64,000 nt of DNA from Rattus norvegicus (GCF_036323735.1 NC_086037.1:61914002-61978001); one strand, 5' to 3'; positions 47,497 to 57,994 are shown, counted from the stretch's first letter. The notes: generated by a model not told the origin, from the sequence alone. Numbers and translations: made by a program.

Positions 47497-48901
47497 CTGT
47501 GGGCACTGATACATGCACATATGCATTTGTGTATGTTATGTTTGCCTATGTTATATGCTCTGGAAGTGTCTGATCCATAACTTGGCTGCATTCTCAGCCT
47601 CCCATTGACAGATACCTGTGCGCCCACCAGCACGGGAGCATCCGGATACTTCAGGGGCTCAGGTACCCCTTGTCCAACCCTCCCGCATCATTTGCCGGAC
47701 TCAGGGATGGCACTGGCTGCTCTCAGGCCCCAGCCTCTCTCTCTACCTTGGGAGGATGAATGGGGCTCCTCCCACCACGCTGTCTCTCATTTCCCTAACA
47801 CTGTCGCAGGACTGCGGTATCCGAGGAAAGCCCAGAACCCCCTCCTTTTGAGTTGGTGGCGTCTGGCTCCACAGGATTTCTGCCTTGTCCCTGATCTTTA
47901 AATGGAGGGCTAGGTAGAGCAACAGGAGTTAAGGTATTTGCAGGAGAGTTGTTTGGGAGAAAACCATCCTTACACAGACCCTCCACCCTTCTCTCAGTGC
48001 ACCTCAGCCTGGGTGGGATGGAAGGAGGAAGGGGAGGTGAGTGGGCGGAGCCGAGATGGCTAGAATGTACAATGGGAGCGAGTTGGGGATAAGAACAGCG
48101 CAGCGCAGACAAAGACGTGCAGGCTGCTGCTGCACATGACCTAAGGGATGACAGCTACTGAACTGGACAGAGCTGGGCTGAGATAAGATCAAGGTGGGGC
48201 TAAAGGTCAAAGACAAAGGGGCACCCGGGACTAAGTTGGAAAGCCAAAGCCGTGGGGCTTCTGAGCTTCCGAGTGGGAATGTGTATTTGGACCGAGAGCA
48301 AGAAGAGGTCAGAAGGAGCCTTTGCTCTCCTCGTTACTTGATAATAAGAAAGAGGTGAAGACTCCGGTGCTTCATGGTCGTCGGCTTTCTAGTGACAAAC
48401 AGATGTAATTGTCAACATGTAGTGTCAAGGGGCAAAATGAAAGAACGTTGGCACTACCGAGTCTGAGTATTTAGAACAGCATGGCCTGCACCCTCACCTC
48501 CCCATCCCTGCCCTAGCTCAAGGAGAGGGTGGGCCGATTCACCCACCAGCGTAGGAGCTCACTGCTCTTGCCTAGAAAGCAGCTGAGAGTCTTCTGAGCA
48601 ATTGGGGCATGAGACCCTGCAGTCTGAGAAGGGTTGGCTGCAGAAAGCAGCCCGTCATGAGAGACCATGGGCCCTTCTGGTCTCAGATCTCACACTGCCT
48701 CACCTTTTTACTGAGCTTCCCCATCTTGGTTCTTGGAGGTAGCAATTTCAGAAGCTCCCAGTTAGCAGATCCTGGATTCACAAACTCTGTCACTTCCTTC
48801 GGATTCCCAGTCTCCCCCCTAATCCTGACTGGCCACACAGTATCAAGTAGCCTTTACTTTCACCAAGACCTGCCTGAGGAGGTCCCACAGGAGGTGCTCA
48901 C

Positions 48902-49112
48902 CGCAATGGAGTAAGCCAGGAGCATGATAAGAATGACGGTGACAAAACCTGAGATGTCGCCCCAGGCACTGCGCAGTGCTGACGTGATCATGTTCATTTT
49001 GGGATTCAACCTGAGCAGGTGCCAAAGCTTCACTGTGGACAGCAGGACAAGGAAGGCGATGATGTAACCAAGCGCAGCATCAGCCGCTGCCGTCTCGCTG
49101 AAACTGACCCCC
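48902..49112 (-). CDS. Pkd1l2: Pkd1l2 exon encoding S4-S5
   Basis: 211 nt, first base completing Glu, leaving in phase 0; acceptor cccacag, donor GTGAGC. It encodes GVSFSETAAADAALGYIIAF, then LVLLSTVKLWHLLRLNPKMN and a second helix DISGFVTVILIMLLAYSIA. LGYIIAFLVLLSTVKLWHLLRLNP is a signature block of PKD1-type proteins (S4); GDISGF-VTVILIMLLAYS is S5. Confidence 0.95.
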
Positions 49113-49261
49113 CTGTGGGAACAAAATGGGAAGCCCTGCCATCTCAGATACCAGAGGAGCAGGGCCGGAGCCCATCGGATCCAGGGTTAGATTTACCGTG
49201 ATCTAGAGGTCATCATGTCCTGAAAGTGGTCTGGAAGACAAAGTAGTCCCAGTTCCCCCCA

Positions 49262-49460
49262 GTCAGGTGGTGGTGATGATGGTGGAGGTGGTGGTGATGG
49301 TGGTGGAGGTGGTGGTGATGGTGGTGGTGGTGATGATGGTGGAGGTGGTGGTGATGGTGGTGGTGGTGATGGTGGTGAAGATGGTGGTGATGGTGGTGGA
49401 GGTGGTAGTGTTGGTGGTGGTGGTGGTGGTGGTAGTGGTGGTGGTGACGGTGACAGGGAT
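49262..49460 (+). repeat. G-rich (TGG)n/(GATGGTGGT)n minisatellite
   Basis: About 200 nt of TGG, TGA and GGA triplets. The plus strand is G-rich; the sense strand of Pkd1l2 is CCA/CAC-rich. It begins about 150 bp upstream (sense) of the S4-S5 exon acceptor. Confidence 0.95.
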
Positions 49461-49667
49461 AAGAACGACAGTAGCAGATGTACCAACTAGGTGGCTCAGT
49501 GGATAAAAGTAATTTCCATGTAAGCCTGGCTACCCGAGTTGATTCTAGACCCCATGTAAATGTGGTACAGGTGGAAGGAAAGAACCAATCCTTGAAAGTT
49601 GTCCTCTGACCTCCACACCTGTGCTGTGGCATGTCCGTGCTCCCCAACAAATAACCATAAATGAAAT

Positions 49668-49810
49668 AAGCTAGGTGTGGTGGTGCATGCCTGTAATCCC
49701 AGCACCTGGGAGGCAAAGACAGGTAGATCTATGTGAGTTCAAATCCAGCCCGGACTCCTACATGTGAGTTCTGAAATAGCCGTGTACAGACCCGATCTCA
49801 AAAACAAACA
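49668..49810 (+). repeat. B1 SINE
   Basis: aagctaggtgtggtggtgca head, gtaatcccagcacctgggag and an A-rich tail (aaaacaaacaaac). Confidence 0.9.
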
Positions 49811-49827
49811 AACAAAAAAATCAAAAT

Positions 49828-50010
49828 AGGGCTGGAGAGATGGCTCAGCGGTTAAGAGCACTGACTGCTCTTCCAAAGGTCCTGAGTTCAATTCCCAGCA
49901 AGCACATGGTGGCTCACAACCATCTGTAATGGAATCTGATGCCCTCTTCTGGTGTGTCTTAAGACAGCTGCAGTGTACTCATAGACATAAAATAAATAAA
50001 TCTTTTTAAA
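49828..50010 (+). repeat. B2 SINE
   Basis: Well-preserved B2 with tail aaataaataaatc, followed 45 bp later by another B2 in the same orientation. Confidence 0.95.
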
Positions 50011-50056
50011 AAATCAAAATAGGTTAATACATCAATAAAAGAACGATAGTGGGGGG

Positions 50057-50222
50057 GCTAGAGAGATGGCTCAGCGGTTAAGAGCACTGACTGCTCTTCC
50101 TAGTAGGTCCTGAGTTCAAATCCCAGCAACCACATGGTGGCTCAAAACCATCTGTAATGAGATCTGATGCCCTCTTCTGGTGTGTCTGAAGACAGGAACA
50201 ATGGACTTATAAGTTTAAAAAA
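50057..50222 (+). repeat. B2 SINE
   Basis: Well-preserved B2 next to the preceding copy. The two differ by scattered substitutions and a 3-bp insertion (tag) near 50101. Confidence 0.95.
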
Positions 50223-50257
50223 AAGGAATCTGCAATTACAAAGTCAGAAAAATTCTT

Positions 50258-50344
50258 TTTTTTTTTTTCCGGAGCTGGGGACCGAACCCAGGGCCTTGCG
50301 CTCGCTAGGCAAGCGCTCTACCCCTGAGCTAAATCCCCAGCCCC
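50258..50344 (-). repeat. ID SINE element
   Basis: Reverse-oriented ID with a perfect 13-bp duplication CAGAAAAATTCTT at 50245-50257 and 50345-50357. It sits just after the end of a B2. Confidence 0.97.
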
Positions 50345-50372
50345 CAGAAAAATTCTTAAAAAAAAAAAAAAG

Positions 50373-50515
50373 AACGATAGTGGTGGTGGTACTGATGATG
50401 GTGTTGGCAATGATGTAACAGTGACAGAGATGTAACAGTGATGATGAGGATGGTGATGGTGGTGATGATGATGATGAGGGGGAAGAAGTCGGAGGAAGAG
50501 GAGGAGGAGGAGGGT
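50373..50515 (+). repeat. GATGGTGGT / GAGGAG imperfect repeat
   Basis: Triplet-rich imperfect tandem repeats (tggtggtgg, gatgatgatgatgag, gaggaggaggagg). Confidence 0.85.
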
Positions 50516-50767
50516 GATTGGGATAACAAGGTCTTGAAGATCCAGGGGTTTGTTCCCAGGACCTTTAACCAGTAGTACTGGTCATTGGCTACAGAGCTAT
50601 GAAAGGATGGCAAAAGAGGACTAAGTTAGGTGTGAGGGTTGGGAGGACGGATAGAAGACTCTGTTGTAGTAATTCTCTTTTTCTCCTCCCTCGCCCCTCA
50701 CCAAAACTCTGTGCCCGCCCCACTTTCTCTCTGTCCAGTTACAGACCTCGCCTTAACTTGTGCCAGC

Positions 50768-51071
50768 TGTTGGTATTCTGTCTAAGCTCCACCCCCACAG
50801 CTACCTGGTTCCGCCCCACAGTTGCCTGGCAGCAGCCAGTTATGCATGACTATAAAGGGGGCTGCTTGCCCCCTCCTCTCCCTCTTGCCCTTTCTCATCT
50901 CGTGCCCTCTTTGTCCCTGTCCCTTCTTTCCCCATCCCCCCTTCCCTCCACGTGCCCATGGCTGGCCTCCTTTACTTCTCCCTTCTACTCTTCTCTCATT
51001 AAACCTCTCTACGTGGAAGCGTGTTGGCTTGGTGTGCTTTATCTGAGGCCAGCCGAGATGTAAACCCTAAC
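50768..51071 (+). mobile_element. LTR-like element, copy 1 (solo, diverged end)
   Basis: Begins TGTTGGTATTCTGTCTAAGC, has a TATA-like ctataaagg (about 50850), a long CT-rich stretch, ATTAAA (50998) and a 3' part (cgtggaagcgtgttggcttgg) shared with copies 3 and 4. The terminal ACA is not preserved and no clean duplication was found. It is antisense to Pkd1l2. The family name is unknown to me; it resembles a rodent endogenous-retrovirus LTR. Confidence 0.75.
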
Positions 51072-51250
51072 CCCATCCCTCACCTGCATATAGACATCAA
51101 CCTACAAGAGTCTTTTGAGAGCCTTCACCTCCCTGCTTTGGGTCACTAAATGCCACTGACATTTGAATATGTTCCCAGCTTCCCTCATATTGAAAGAAGC
51201 ACGGGGTGGAGATGGGCTATTTGTTGTGCTAATCAAGAATCTGATTTGCT

Positions 51251-51336
51251 AGGGTTGGGGATTTAGCTCAGTGGTAGAGCGCTTGCCTAGCAAGCGCAAG
51301 GCCCTGGGTTCAGTTCCCAGCTCCGGAAAAAAAAAA
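51251..51336 (+). repeat. ID SINE element
   Basis: Full ID with a perfect 16-bp duplication AAGAATCTGATTTGCT at 51235-51250 and 51337-51352. Confidence 0.97.
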
Positions 51337-51799
51337 AAGAATCTGATTTGCTTTGTGCCATTGCACTTCAAGATGAAGCAGGTCCTGCTGTCTCCGTTAC
51401 ACAAGTAAGAACCGGGAGTGGGCACAAGGTCACTCAGCTGGGGTTAAACAAGACAACTTCTGAGGGGAGGAGCGAGCTGGAATCCAGGTGTGTCTGATCT
51501 CAAAGCCCTCCGTGTGACCATCTGATCTGTGCCGTCGTATTCCAAATTCCGTCTGAATACTAGGGTGACATTTTGTTGTTTTGAAGCAGTCACTCATGTT
51601 GCCCAGGGTGGCCCCAAACAGACTAAGGACGACCTTAACCTTTTGAACTCCCCCCCTCAGCCTCTCAAGTGCTAGGATTTCCAGTGTGTAGCACCGTGCC
51701 CAAGCCAGTGCCGATATACAGGTTTTCTATCAGCTTCCATCAATCGCTCAGTAACGGGTTTCACCAAGCTAATTCTGTACATGCACGTGATGTGGTTTG

Positions 51800-51950
51800 T
51801 TTTGTTTTTAGCTGTCTTCAGTCACACCAGAAGAGGGCATAGGATCCTGATACAGATGGTTGTGAGTCACCATGTGGTTGCTGGAATTTGAACTCAGGAC
51901 CTCTGGGAGAGCAGTCAGTGCTCTTAACCGCTGAGCCATCTCTCCAGCCC
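51800..51950 (-). repeat. B2 SINE (minus orientation)
   Basis: Reverse complement of the B2 body, ending gctgagccatctctccagccc. Confidence 0.93.
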
Positions 51951-52189
51951 GATGTGTTTTGATTATAGTGTGTTTTTACTCACGCCTCTTAACTCTCCTG
52001 TCCCCTTACCCACCTCCTGCTGGTCCCCTTCCTAAGCAGCCCCCCTCCCTTCTTGTCCTTTTGGGATTTGTTTTGGTGAGCCAGTGGGTTTAACTAGACT
52101 TGTGGTTTACATATACACCAGCAATTAACCAGAGTTTACAGCTTTTCCAAATCTGTTTCTCTGATCGGTACATTTAAATTTTCTTGTTT

Positions 52190-52350
52190 GTTTTAGACAG
52201 GGTTTTTTTCCCCTGCTCTGTAGCCCTGGCTGACCTGGAACTCACTCTTCTAGACCAGGCTGGCTTTGAATTCCCAGAGATCCACCTGCCTCTACCTCCC
52301 AAGTGCTGGAATTAAGGGCCCGGGCCACCACCGCCCAGTGGTATTTTTAA
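52190..52350 (-). repeat. B1 SINE (minus orientation)
   Basis: Reverse complement of B1: gtagccctggctgacctgga, then ccaggctggctttgaattcc and ctcccaagtgctggaattaa. Confidence 0.92.
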
Positions 52351-53647
52351 GTTTTATGCAGACATATCACATTTCTCATTTATTGAAAAAGGTACATCCA
52401 TTGACAGGAGGAACCTTGCCGATCAGGCCCAGAGCCTCTACTGAGAAGGCAAGAGCTCTCCCATACTCCAGCTGGGCTCAGCGACCCACCAGAGCAGCTT
52501 TCTACAGGGAACCTAGGCACGGGCTGGCTTTGTCCCTTTAGGTCTAGTCAGGGCTGAGTGAGAAGCATCATACTACAGCAGTCTCCAGCCTTCCAGAACT
52601 TTCCTCCTGCCTGAGCAAATGGGAGCTGCTGGTATGGATGGGTCCTTCTTCCCTTGGCTCCTTGAGCATTTTCCTATTCCTACTCCTGAGCTAGCAAGAC
52701 GGCTCAGTGGGTAAAGATACTCACCAGCAAGGCTGATGACCTGAGTTTGATCTTAGAGACCTACACAATGGAGAGAGCACTCCCTCAAGCTGTCCTTCGA
52801 TGTTCACACGCATCCCCCCCCACACACACACACAAAGTAAGTATAATTAAAAAACTCAAATAACCAGTCCCCACTCATGTCATTGGATTGCTCAGTCTGT
52901 GGAAAGAATAACAATTCCTGGGCCCTTGTCTGAGAAGGTAATTAGTGCCACTTACAGTGAGCCTCTCGACTTTGGCTACATATTAGAATAAGCCGGAAGA
53001 ATGATAAAATACCTACGGCTGCCAGAGCGCTGTCTCTGGATATCATGAGGACATCTGGGAGGCAGTCTGACCCACAGGCCTAGCTCCCTTCCTCCCAGAA
53101 TCCTACTGGGAGCCAGAGCTAAGAAGCACTGGGTTGCAGAGACCGTGAAACAAATCACTAGGTCTTAAAAGGTCGTTTATTAATGGGTGTGAGAGACAGC
53201 TCTGAGGTTAAGAACATAAGCTGCTCTTCCACAGGGCCCAGGTTCAATTCCAATGCCCATGCGGTGACTCACAACGATATTAACTCCAGTTCCAGGGAAT
53301 CCTCCACTGGCCTCTGGCCTCCTTGGGCACTACTAGGCACACATGTGGTGCACAGACACATGTTTAGGCAAAATACCCATTGTGATGAAAGCCAATGTTA
53401 TGTATCTATAACATACATTCATACTTTGTAGCAATTAATACATGCTCATTTAAAAATAAGAAATGAAAGAACCCTCTCCAGTTTCCTAAGTCTCAGGCCC
53501 ACGGTAAGCTAAGGGCAGCTGCAGTTATATCTGTGGGGACTGCCCTCTTCCCACTCGGGGCCAGCAGGGTTTCCAAAGCCTCTTTCTGACAGGTATAGGA
53601 AGGAGAGGCAGGGAAGGGCTAGGGAAAGAAGAGAAGTCACTACATAC

Positions 53648-53808
53648 TCGCCCCTGTTCTTCCGATAGTGCTGGAGGTCACGATCAGCCAAGACGGCTCT
53701 CTTTACAAACACCACAAGGGCGCTCCAGCTGGCCAGGATGATGGCCAGCTCCAGAAGATTCCACTTGCTGCAAAAGTAACCCCACTTCTGCTTCCTCATG
53801 AGCTTGCC
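53648..53808 (-). CDS. Pkd1l2: Pkd1l2 exon encoding S3
   Basis: 161 nt, phase 0 in, two bases out; acceptor ttttccag, donor GTATGT. It encodes GKLMRKQKWGYFCSKWNLLE, then LAIILASWSALVVFVKRAVL and ADRDLQHYRKNRG. WNLLELAIILASWSALVVF is transmembrane helix S3; the S3-S4 linker runs into the next exon. Confidence 0.95.
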
Positions 53809-54526
53809 CTGGAAAAGGGTCCAGAGAGATTCTGCTTAGGGCTGTGGCAATGTCTGCCCCTTCATGCCTAAGGTTTCTAGAGGATTTACCTTGGCCCCAC
53901 CCCACATACATATACTTCCTGGAGATCTCTCCTCAACCTGCTCCTGGTGACTCGGGCTAGCAGACTTGTAACTAAATACAATAGCTAAGAATGTATGTGT
54001 GTTAACTGGGATTGAGCCTGGGGTCTTAAGCTTTCTAATCACGCAGTCTGCCATTGTTATATCCTCAGGCATCTTTTACTTTTTATCTTTAGATAGACCC
54101 TTGATAAGGTACCTAGTCAGGGCACTGAACTTGCTCTGTAGCCCAGGCTGCCCTGGCACTGACCATCCTCCTGCCTCTGCTCCCCAAGGTCTGGGATTAC
54201 AGGTATGTGCCCTATGCAGTTGGGTACCCTGCTTTAAGAGGCTCCTGTTGCATCACAGGAGATTAGGGTGAAGGTCAGATGACAGACTCTGACTTCAAAT
54301 TCTGAATTTTGATAAAACACTTGTCTAGCAAGCAGGTAGCCGTGGTTAATAAGCTAACCTTGGTAGATAAGGTCTCTGGGCTTTTGTGCTTCCTCTGAAT
54401 GCTGAAGAGGACCTTTCTTTTGTAAAGAAAGAACATAATATCCTTAGCATAGTGCCTGCTTCATAGGCAAACACCAAACCTACCATCCTGGTTTTCTTTA
54501 TCTATTCATGGTTGGTGCATGAGAAA

Positions 54527-54527
<1 letters not shown>

Positions 54528-54599
<72 letters not shown>

Positions 54600-54600
54600 G
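54528..54600. repeat. (GA)n microsatellite
   Basis: About 35 GA units, nearly perfect. Confidence 0.97.
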
Positions 54601-54879
54601 GGTGTCAGACTACAATTTATGGGAGTGAATTCTCTTCTACCATATGAAACAGCAACAAAACAAAACCTTTTCCACCTGCCTCAGTCCCCCACCACCTCTG
54701 GAGGTAGGAAGGCCAAGGGATGAAGTCACCAGGCTCTGTAGCAAGTGTCCTTACCCACTAAGCAAGTCATCTCACCAGCCTGTCCTGACTTTAAAGAAGT
54801 TGTTAGGTTAGGCCAGGCACCATGGCTCACTCTTGTAATCCCAGAAGTTAGGATGCCAAGACAATAAGATTGCCACTTA

Positions 54880-54969
54880 CGGGTTGGGGATTTAGCTCAG
54901 TGGTAGAGCACTTGCCTAGCAAGCACAAGGCCCTGGGTTCAGTCCCCAGCTCCAAAAAGAAGAAAAAAA
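54880..54969 (+). repeat. ID SINE element
   Basis: Full ID body with a short A-rich tail. Perfect 14-bp duplication AAGATTGCCACTTA at 54866-54879 and 54970-54983. Confidence 0.97.
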
Positions 54970-55291
54970 AAGATTGCCACTTAGGAGAGACCCTGCAAAC
55001 GGAATGAACAACGAAAAAGGGAAAAGCAAGAAATAAACCCGTTGTTGGTGCAGGAAATGGTAGGTAACCAAGATGCCTGGTTTAGACAACCCGTGTACAT
55101 GTGTGGGGGAAGGAGAGCTCCTCGTCCACTTCAGGTAAGGTTGTGACATCTTTAAACTCTCATAGTGCGACATGGTAGTGAAGGTGGTTAAGGCCCACAG
55201 GTGAGGACAGAAGATGCTAAGAATACCACATGCTAAATTCAAGAGAACCCCAGCCTTAGGAACGGTCACTTCTACTTCCCATCATCCCTTC

Positions 55292-55702
55292 TGTTGGCAT
55301 TCTGTGTAAGCTCCACCCCCACCGTTACCTGGCAACAGCCAGGCATGCCTGACACTATAAAAGGGGCTGCTTGCCCCTCCTCTCTCTCTTGATCTTGCTC
55401 CCTTTGCTCCCTCTTACTCTCTTCCCCCTTTGTCCCTTCTCTCCCCATTCCCTTCCTCCCTTCTTTTCACTGCTCATGGCCGACCTCCACTATTCTATTT
55501 CTCTACTTCTCTCTCTCTTTCTCTGCCATACTACCCTCTTAACTCCCCTCCCCATGGCCTGAATAAACTCTATTCTATACTGTACTGTCATGTGGCTGGT
55601 CCCTCAGGGGGAAGGGATGTCTCAGCATGGGCCTGCTGAGGCACCCCCTTCCCCCAGTCCTCCATAGAATATACCTCCCCCTCTATCTTTTTATCAATAT
55701 AT
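55292..55702 (+). mobile_element. LTR-like element, copy 2 (variant R/U5, continues into a PBS)
   Basis: The U3 part matches the other copies (TGTTGGCATTCTGTGTAAGC, X-box at 55324, ctataaaagg, CT-rich stretch). The 3' part differs: it has AATAAA (about 55561) and then a segment ending near tttttatcaatata. It is followed directly by a primer-binding-site-like sequence. Antisense to Pkd1l2. Only the LTR edge is described; no retroviral ORF is visible. Confidence 0.7.
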
Positions 55703-55720
55703 TGGTGCTGAAACCCAGGA
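55703..55720 (+). other. Retroviral primer binding site-like sequence (tRNA-Phe type)
   Basis: TGGTGCTGAAACCCAGGA matches the tRNA-Phe PBS (TGGTGCCGAAACCCGGGA, as used by IAP-type elements) at 16 of 18 positions and lies right after the LTR-like segment. This marks the LTR/internal junction of a decayed endogenous retrovirus. Confidence 0.6.
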
Positions 55721-56055
55721 CATATCTTCTCTATCTTTTTATAAACACATTATCTTCACTTAAGACTTCGGAAGGTTTCAAGTCAGAAGCCATAGGACCC
55801 ACCTCCCCCTAGCAAGGACTAAGCCTGAGATGTCAGTTCCTGAGGAATACCAACCCTGGTCCTTCTTGCAGCAACCTGGATTGGCACTCAGGAGCAACAG
55901 AAGGTCTACCAGGCAAGCCCCTGGGGCAAAAACAGCAACAAAACAAAACAAAAAACAAAACCTTTTCCACCTGCCTCAGACCCCCATCTCTGGAGGTAGG
56001 AAGGTCAAGGGATGAGCCCCCTTATCTCTGCCCCCTGAGCCCTCTTCCCCCTCAC

Positions 56056-56183
56056 CTGCTCCACCATGTAGTAGAAGAGGAAGAGGAAATAAACGAGCTC
56101 AGCCACCACCACGAAGGGGTGCCAGCCATCCGTGAAGGGGTACAGGCGTAGGCTCTGCAGGGTCACGTGTGAGAAGAAGGTAC
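56056..56183 (-). CDS. Pkd1l2: Pkd1l2 exon encoding S2
   Basis: 128 nt, two bases complete Gly, leaving in phase 0; acceptor ctccccag, donor GTGAGG. It encodes TFFSHVTLQSLRLYPFTDGW and then HPFVVVAELVYFLFLFYYMV-EQ, the second transmembrane helix of the channel module. Confidence 0.95.
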
Positions 56184-56584
56184 CTGGGGAGAAAGGTGCC
56201 TTCTGTTCGCCTGTGTATTGGAACCCGTCTTCTGACCAGACTCGGGCCACAGACCTCCAGCCCTCTCAAAGTTGGCAAGGGGAAGACAGATGTCCTTAGG
56301 ACAAGGAGATACCAAGGACAGTGGACAATCCAGAAAGAGCTGCTCCAGCAAGTCCCTGAGGTCTTCCACTTCCGGGGTAGATGTGCATGCACAGCACCTC
56401 ACAGAGCGCAGAGCCCGTCCACCCAGCATCTTTTTCCAGCCTCCCACACTGCTCATTGAAGCCATCCTCCTCACAGAGCTTCCCGGAAGACCATCAAGTG
56501 GTCTATACTGCAAGCCAACCTTCCTGTGCGTTATCTGCCATCATTTATCAATCTCTTTTTTAGTTTGAGATAAGATCTCACCAT

Positions 56585-56918
56585 TGTTGGTATTCTAAGC
56601 TCCACCCCCACAGTTACCTGGCAACAGAGAAGTATGCTCCACCCCACAGTTACCTGGCAACAGCCAGCTGTGCCTGGCACTATAAAGGGGGCCACTTGCC
56701 TCCTCCTCACTCTCATCTCTCCTCTGCTCTCTTGCTCTTCCCCTCTTCCCCTTTGTCCCTTCTCTCCTCATTCCCCTCCCCACTTCCCTCCACGTGCTCA
56801 TGGCTGGCCTTTCCTCCTTTCCTCCTCTACTCTTCTTCTCTCATTAAACCTTTCAATGTGGAACCATGTTGGCCTGTTGTGTTCTGTCCGGGTGCAAGCT
56901 GAGATTTCTACCCCAACA
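56585..56918 (+). mobile_element. Solo LTR-like element, copy 3 (intact ends)
   Basis: 334 bp starting TGTTGG and ending CCCAACA, with a perfect 5-bp duplication ACCAT at 56580-56584 and 56919-56923. It has two near-identical promoter-proximal units, each with GTTACCTGGCAAC, then ctataaagg, a CT-rich tract, ATTAAA (about 56842) and the shared 3' end. Confidence 0.85.
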
Positions 56919-57009
56919 ACCATATCCCTAGTTGACGTGGAAGTCCCTGTGTAGATGAAGCTGGCCTTGAACTCACAGAGATCTACCTGTGAATACTGGG
57001 ATTAAAGCT

Positions 57010-57013
57010 GCGC

Positions 57014-57044
<31 letters not shown>

Positions 57045-57052
57045 TGTGTGTG
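57010..57052. repeat. (CG)n(TG)n alternating purine-pyrimidine repeat
   Basis: About 9 CG units run directly into about 12 TG units, an uninterrupted alternating tract with strong Z-DNA potential. Confidence 0.95.
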
Positions 57053-57542
57053 TTAATCTAGTGGTGGTGGTCTGATAAAAAAATACACCATATACATGTA
57101 TGCATGAGTAAAATTCTAAAATAAAATATATATTTTTAAAATTTAGGCTGCATGTGGTAGTTCTCCAATATAGAGTCAGTAATTAAGAAGGAGAGAATAT
57201 GATAAGTTTGAAGCCCATCTGGGCTATCTGAGACTCTGTCTGAAAATAGCCAAACAAATAAAATAGCAGTTGAATATTTATTAAATATTCAGTGTTTAAC
57301 AGAGAGTAAGCTGAGTTCTGCGCAAGTTGTATGTTAGCCGAGAAGGGTTTAGGTTGATTTTTGGTTCTGGTAGCTTGTAATGAACATTTTAAAAAAGATG
57401 GTAGATGGGGAAAAAGAATAAACAAAACGTATAAAATCCCACCACAACAGTTAGGGTGAGTATGGAGTTTGAAGCTCTGGCCTCCATTGTGTGACAGCGG
57501 TGATGAAAGTGCTTCCCACTGTGGGATTAAGAGAAGGATAAG

Positions 57543-57735
57543 CGGGCTGGAGAGATGGCTCAGAGGTTAAGAGCACCGACTGTTCTTCCCGAGGTCCTGA
57601 GTTCAAATCCCAGCAACCACATGGTGGCTCACAACCATCTGTAATGAAATCTGATGCCCTCTTCTGGTGTGTCTGAAGACAGCTACAATGTACTCATAGA
57701 TAATAAATAAATAAAATATTAAAAAAAAAAGAGGA
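57543..57735 (+). repeat. B2 SINE
   Basis: Full-length, well-preserved B2 with tail ataataaataaataaaat. Confidence 0.95.
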
Positions 57736-57994
57736 TAAGCTACCTTCTCACTCTACTGGATTCCTTTAAGAAAATGAAAGAAACCAGGCCAGAGTAAGAA
57801 AGGACAGTCGGCTGGGGTACAACTGAGGCCTTGCTGTCCGGAACCCAGAGATTCATGGCCCATTGTGAGGTGAACGCAGACCCCTCCCCCACTGCAACTT
57901 CCCTGGAACCCAGCCCCCCCCCCCCCCAGGCAGCAGGACCCAGCTTTGAGGGTGGGGACCCAGGGTGAGGCTTTCTAGGAGAGAGGGCTCTCAC

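Larger units (their letters stand above)
46713..48901 (-). other. Pkd1l2 introns around the pore exon
   Basis: Two introns flank the exon at 47146-47247. They are mostly unique-looking DNA with few SINEs, a GT microsatellite (47454-47496) and no further exon; the phases of the flanking exons leave no gap to fill. Confidence 0.7.
49113..53647 (-). other. Pkd1l2 intron between the S3 and S4-S5 exons
   Basis: Contains a TGG minisatellite (49262-49460), B1 (49668-49810), two adjacent young B2s (49828-50010 and 50057-50222), an ID (50258-50344), a GATGGT/GAGGAG repeat (about 50373-50515), an LTR-like element (50768-51071), an ID (51251-51336), B2 in minus orientation (51800-51950), B1 in minus orientation (52190-52350) and an old B2 (53180-53400). 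Confidence 0.7.
53809..56055 (-). other. Pkd1l2 intron between the S2 and S3 exons
   Basis: Contains a B1 fragment (about 54115-54210), a long GA repeat (54528-54600), an ID (54880-54969) and an LTR-like element with adjoining sequence (55292-55720 and beyond). No exon was found and the flanking phases fit. Confidence 0.7.
56184..57994 (-). other. Pkd1l2 intron between the TOP-end and S2 exons
   Basis: Contains LTR-like copy 3 (56585-56918), a B1-type fragment, a CG/TG alternating repeat (57010-57052), a B2 (57543-57735) and a poly-C run (57913-57927). Confidence 0.7.

Noticed and set aside
49213..49716. Long minus-strand ORF with a poly-His-rich protein
   Set aside because: It is a translation of the CCA/CAC strand of the TGG minisatellite and runs into a B1; no splice or start context.
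50599..51063. 154-residue plus-strand ORF
   Set aside because: It spans the CT-rich part of LTR copy 1; low-complexity Ser/Leu/Pro translation only.
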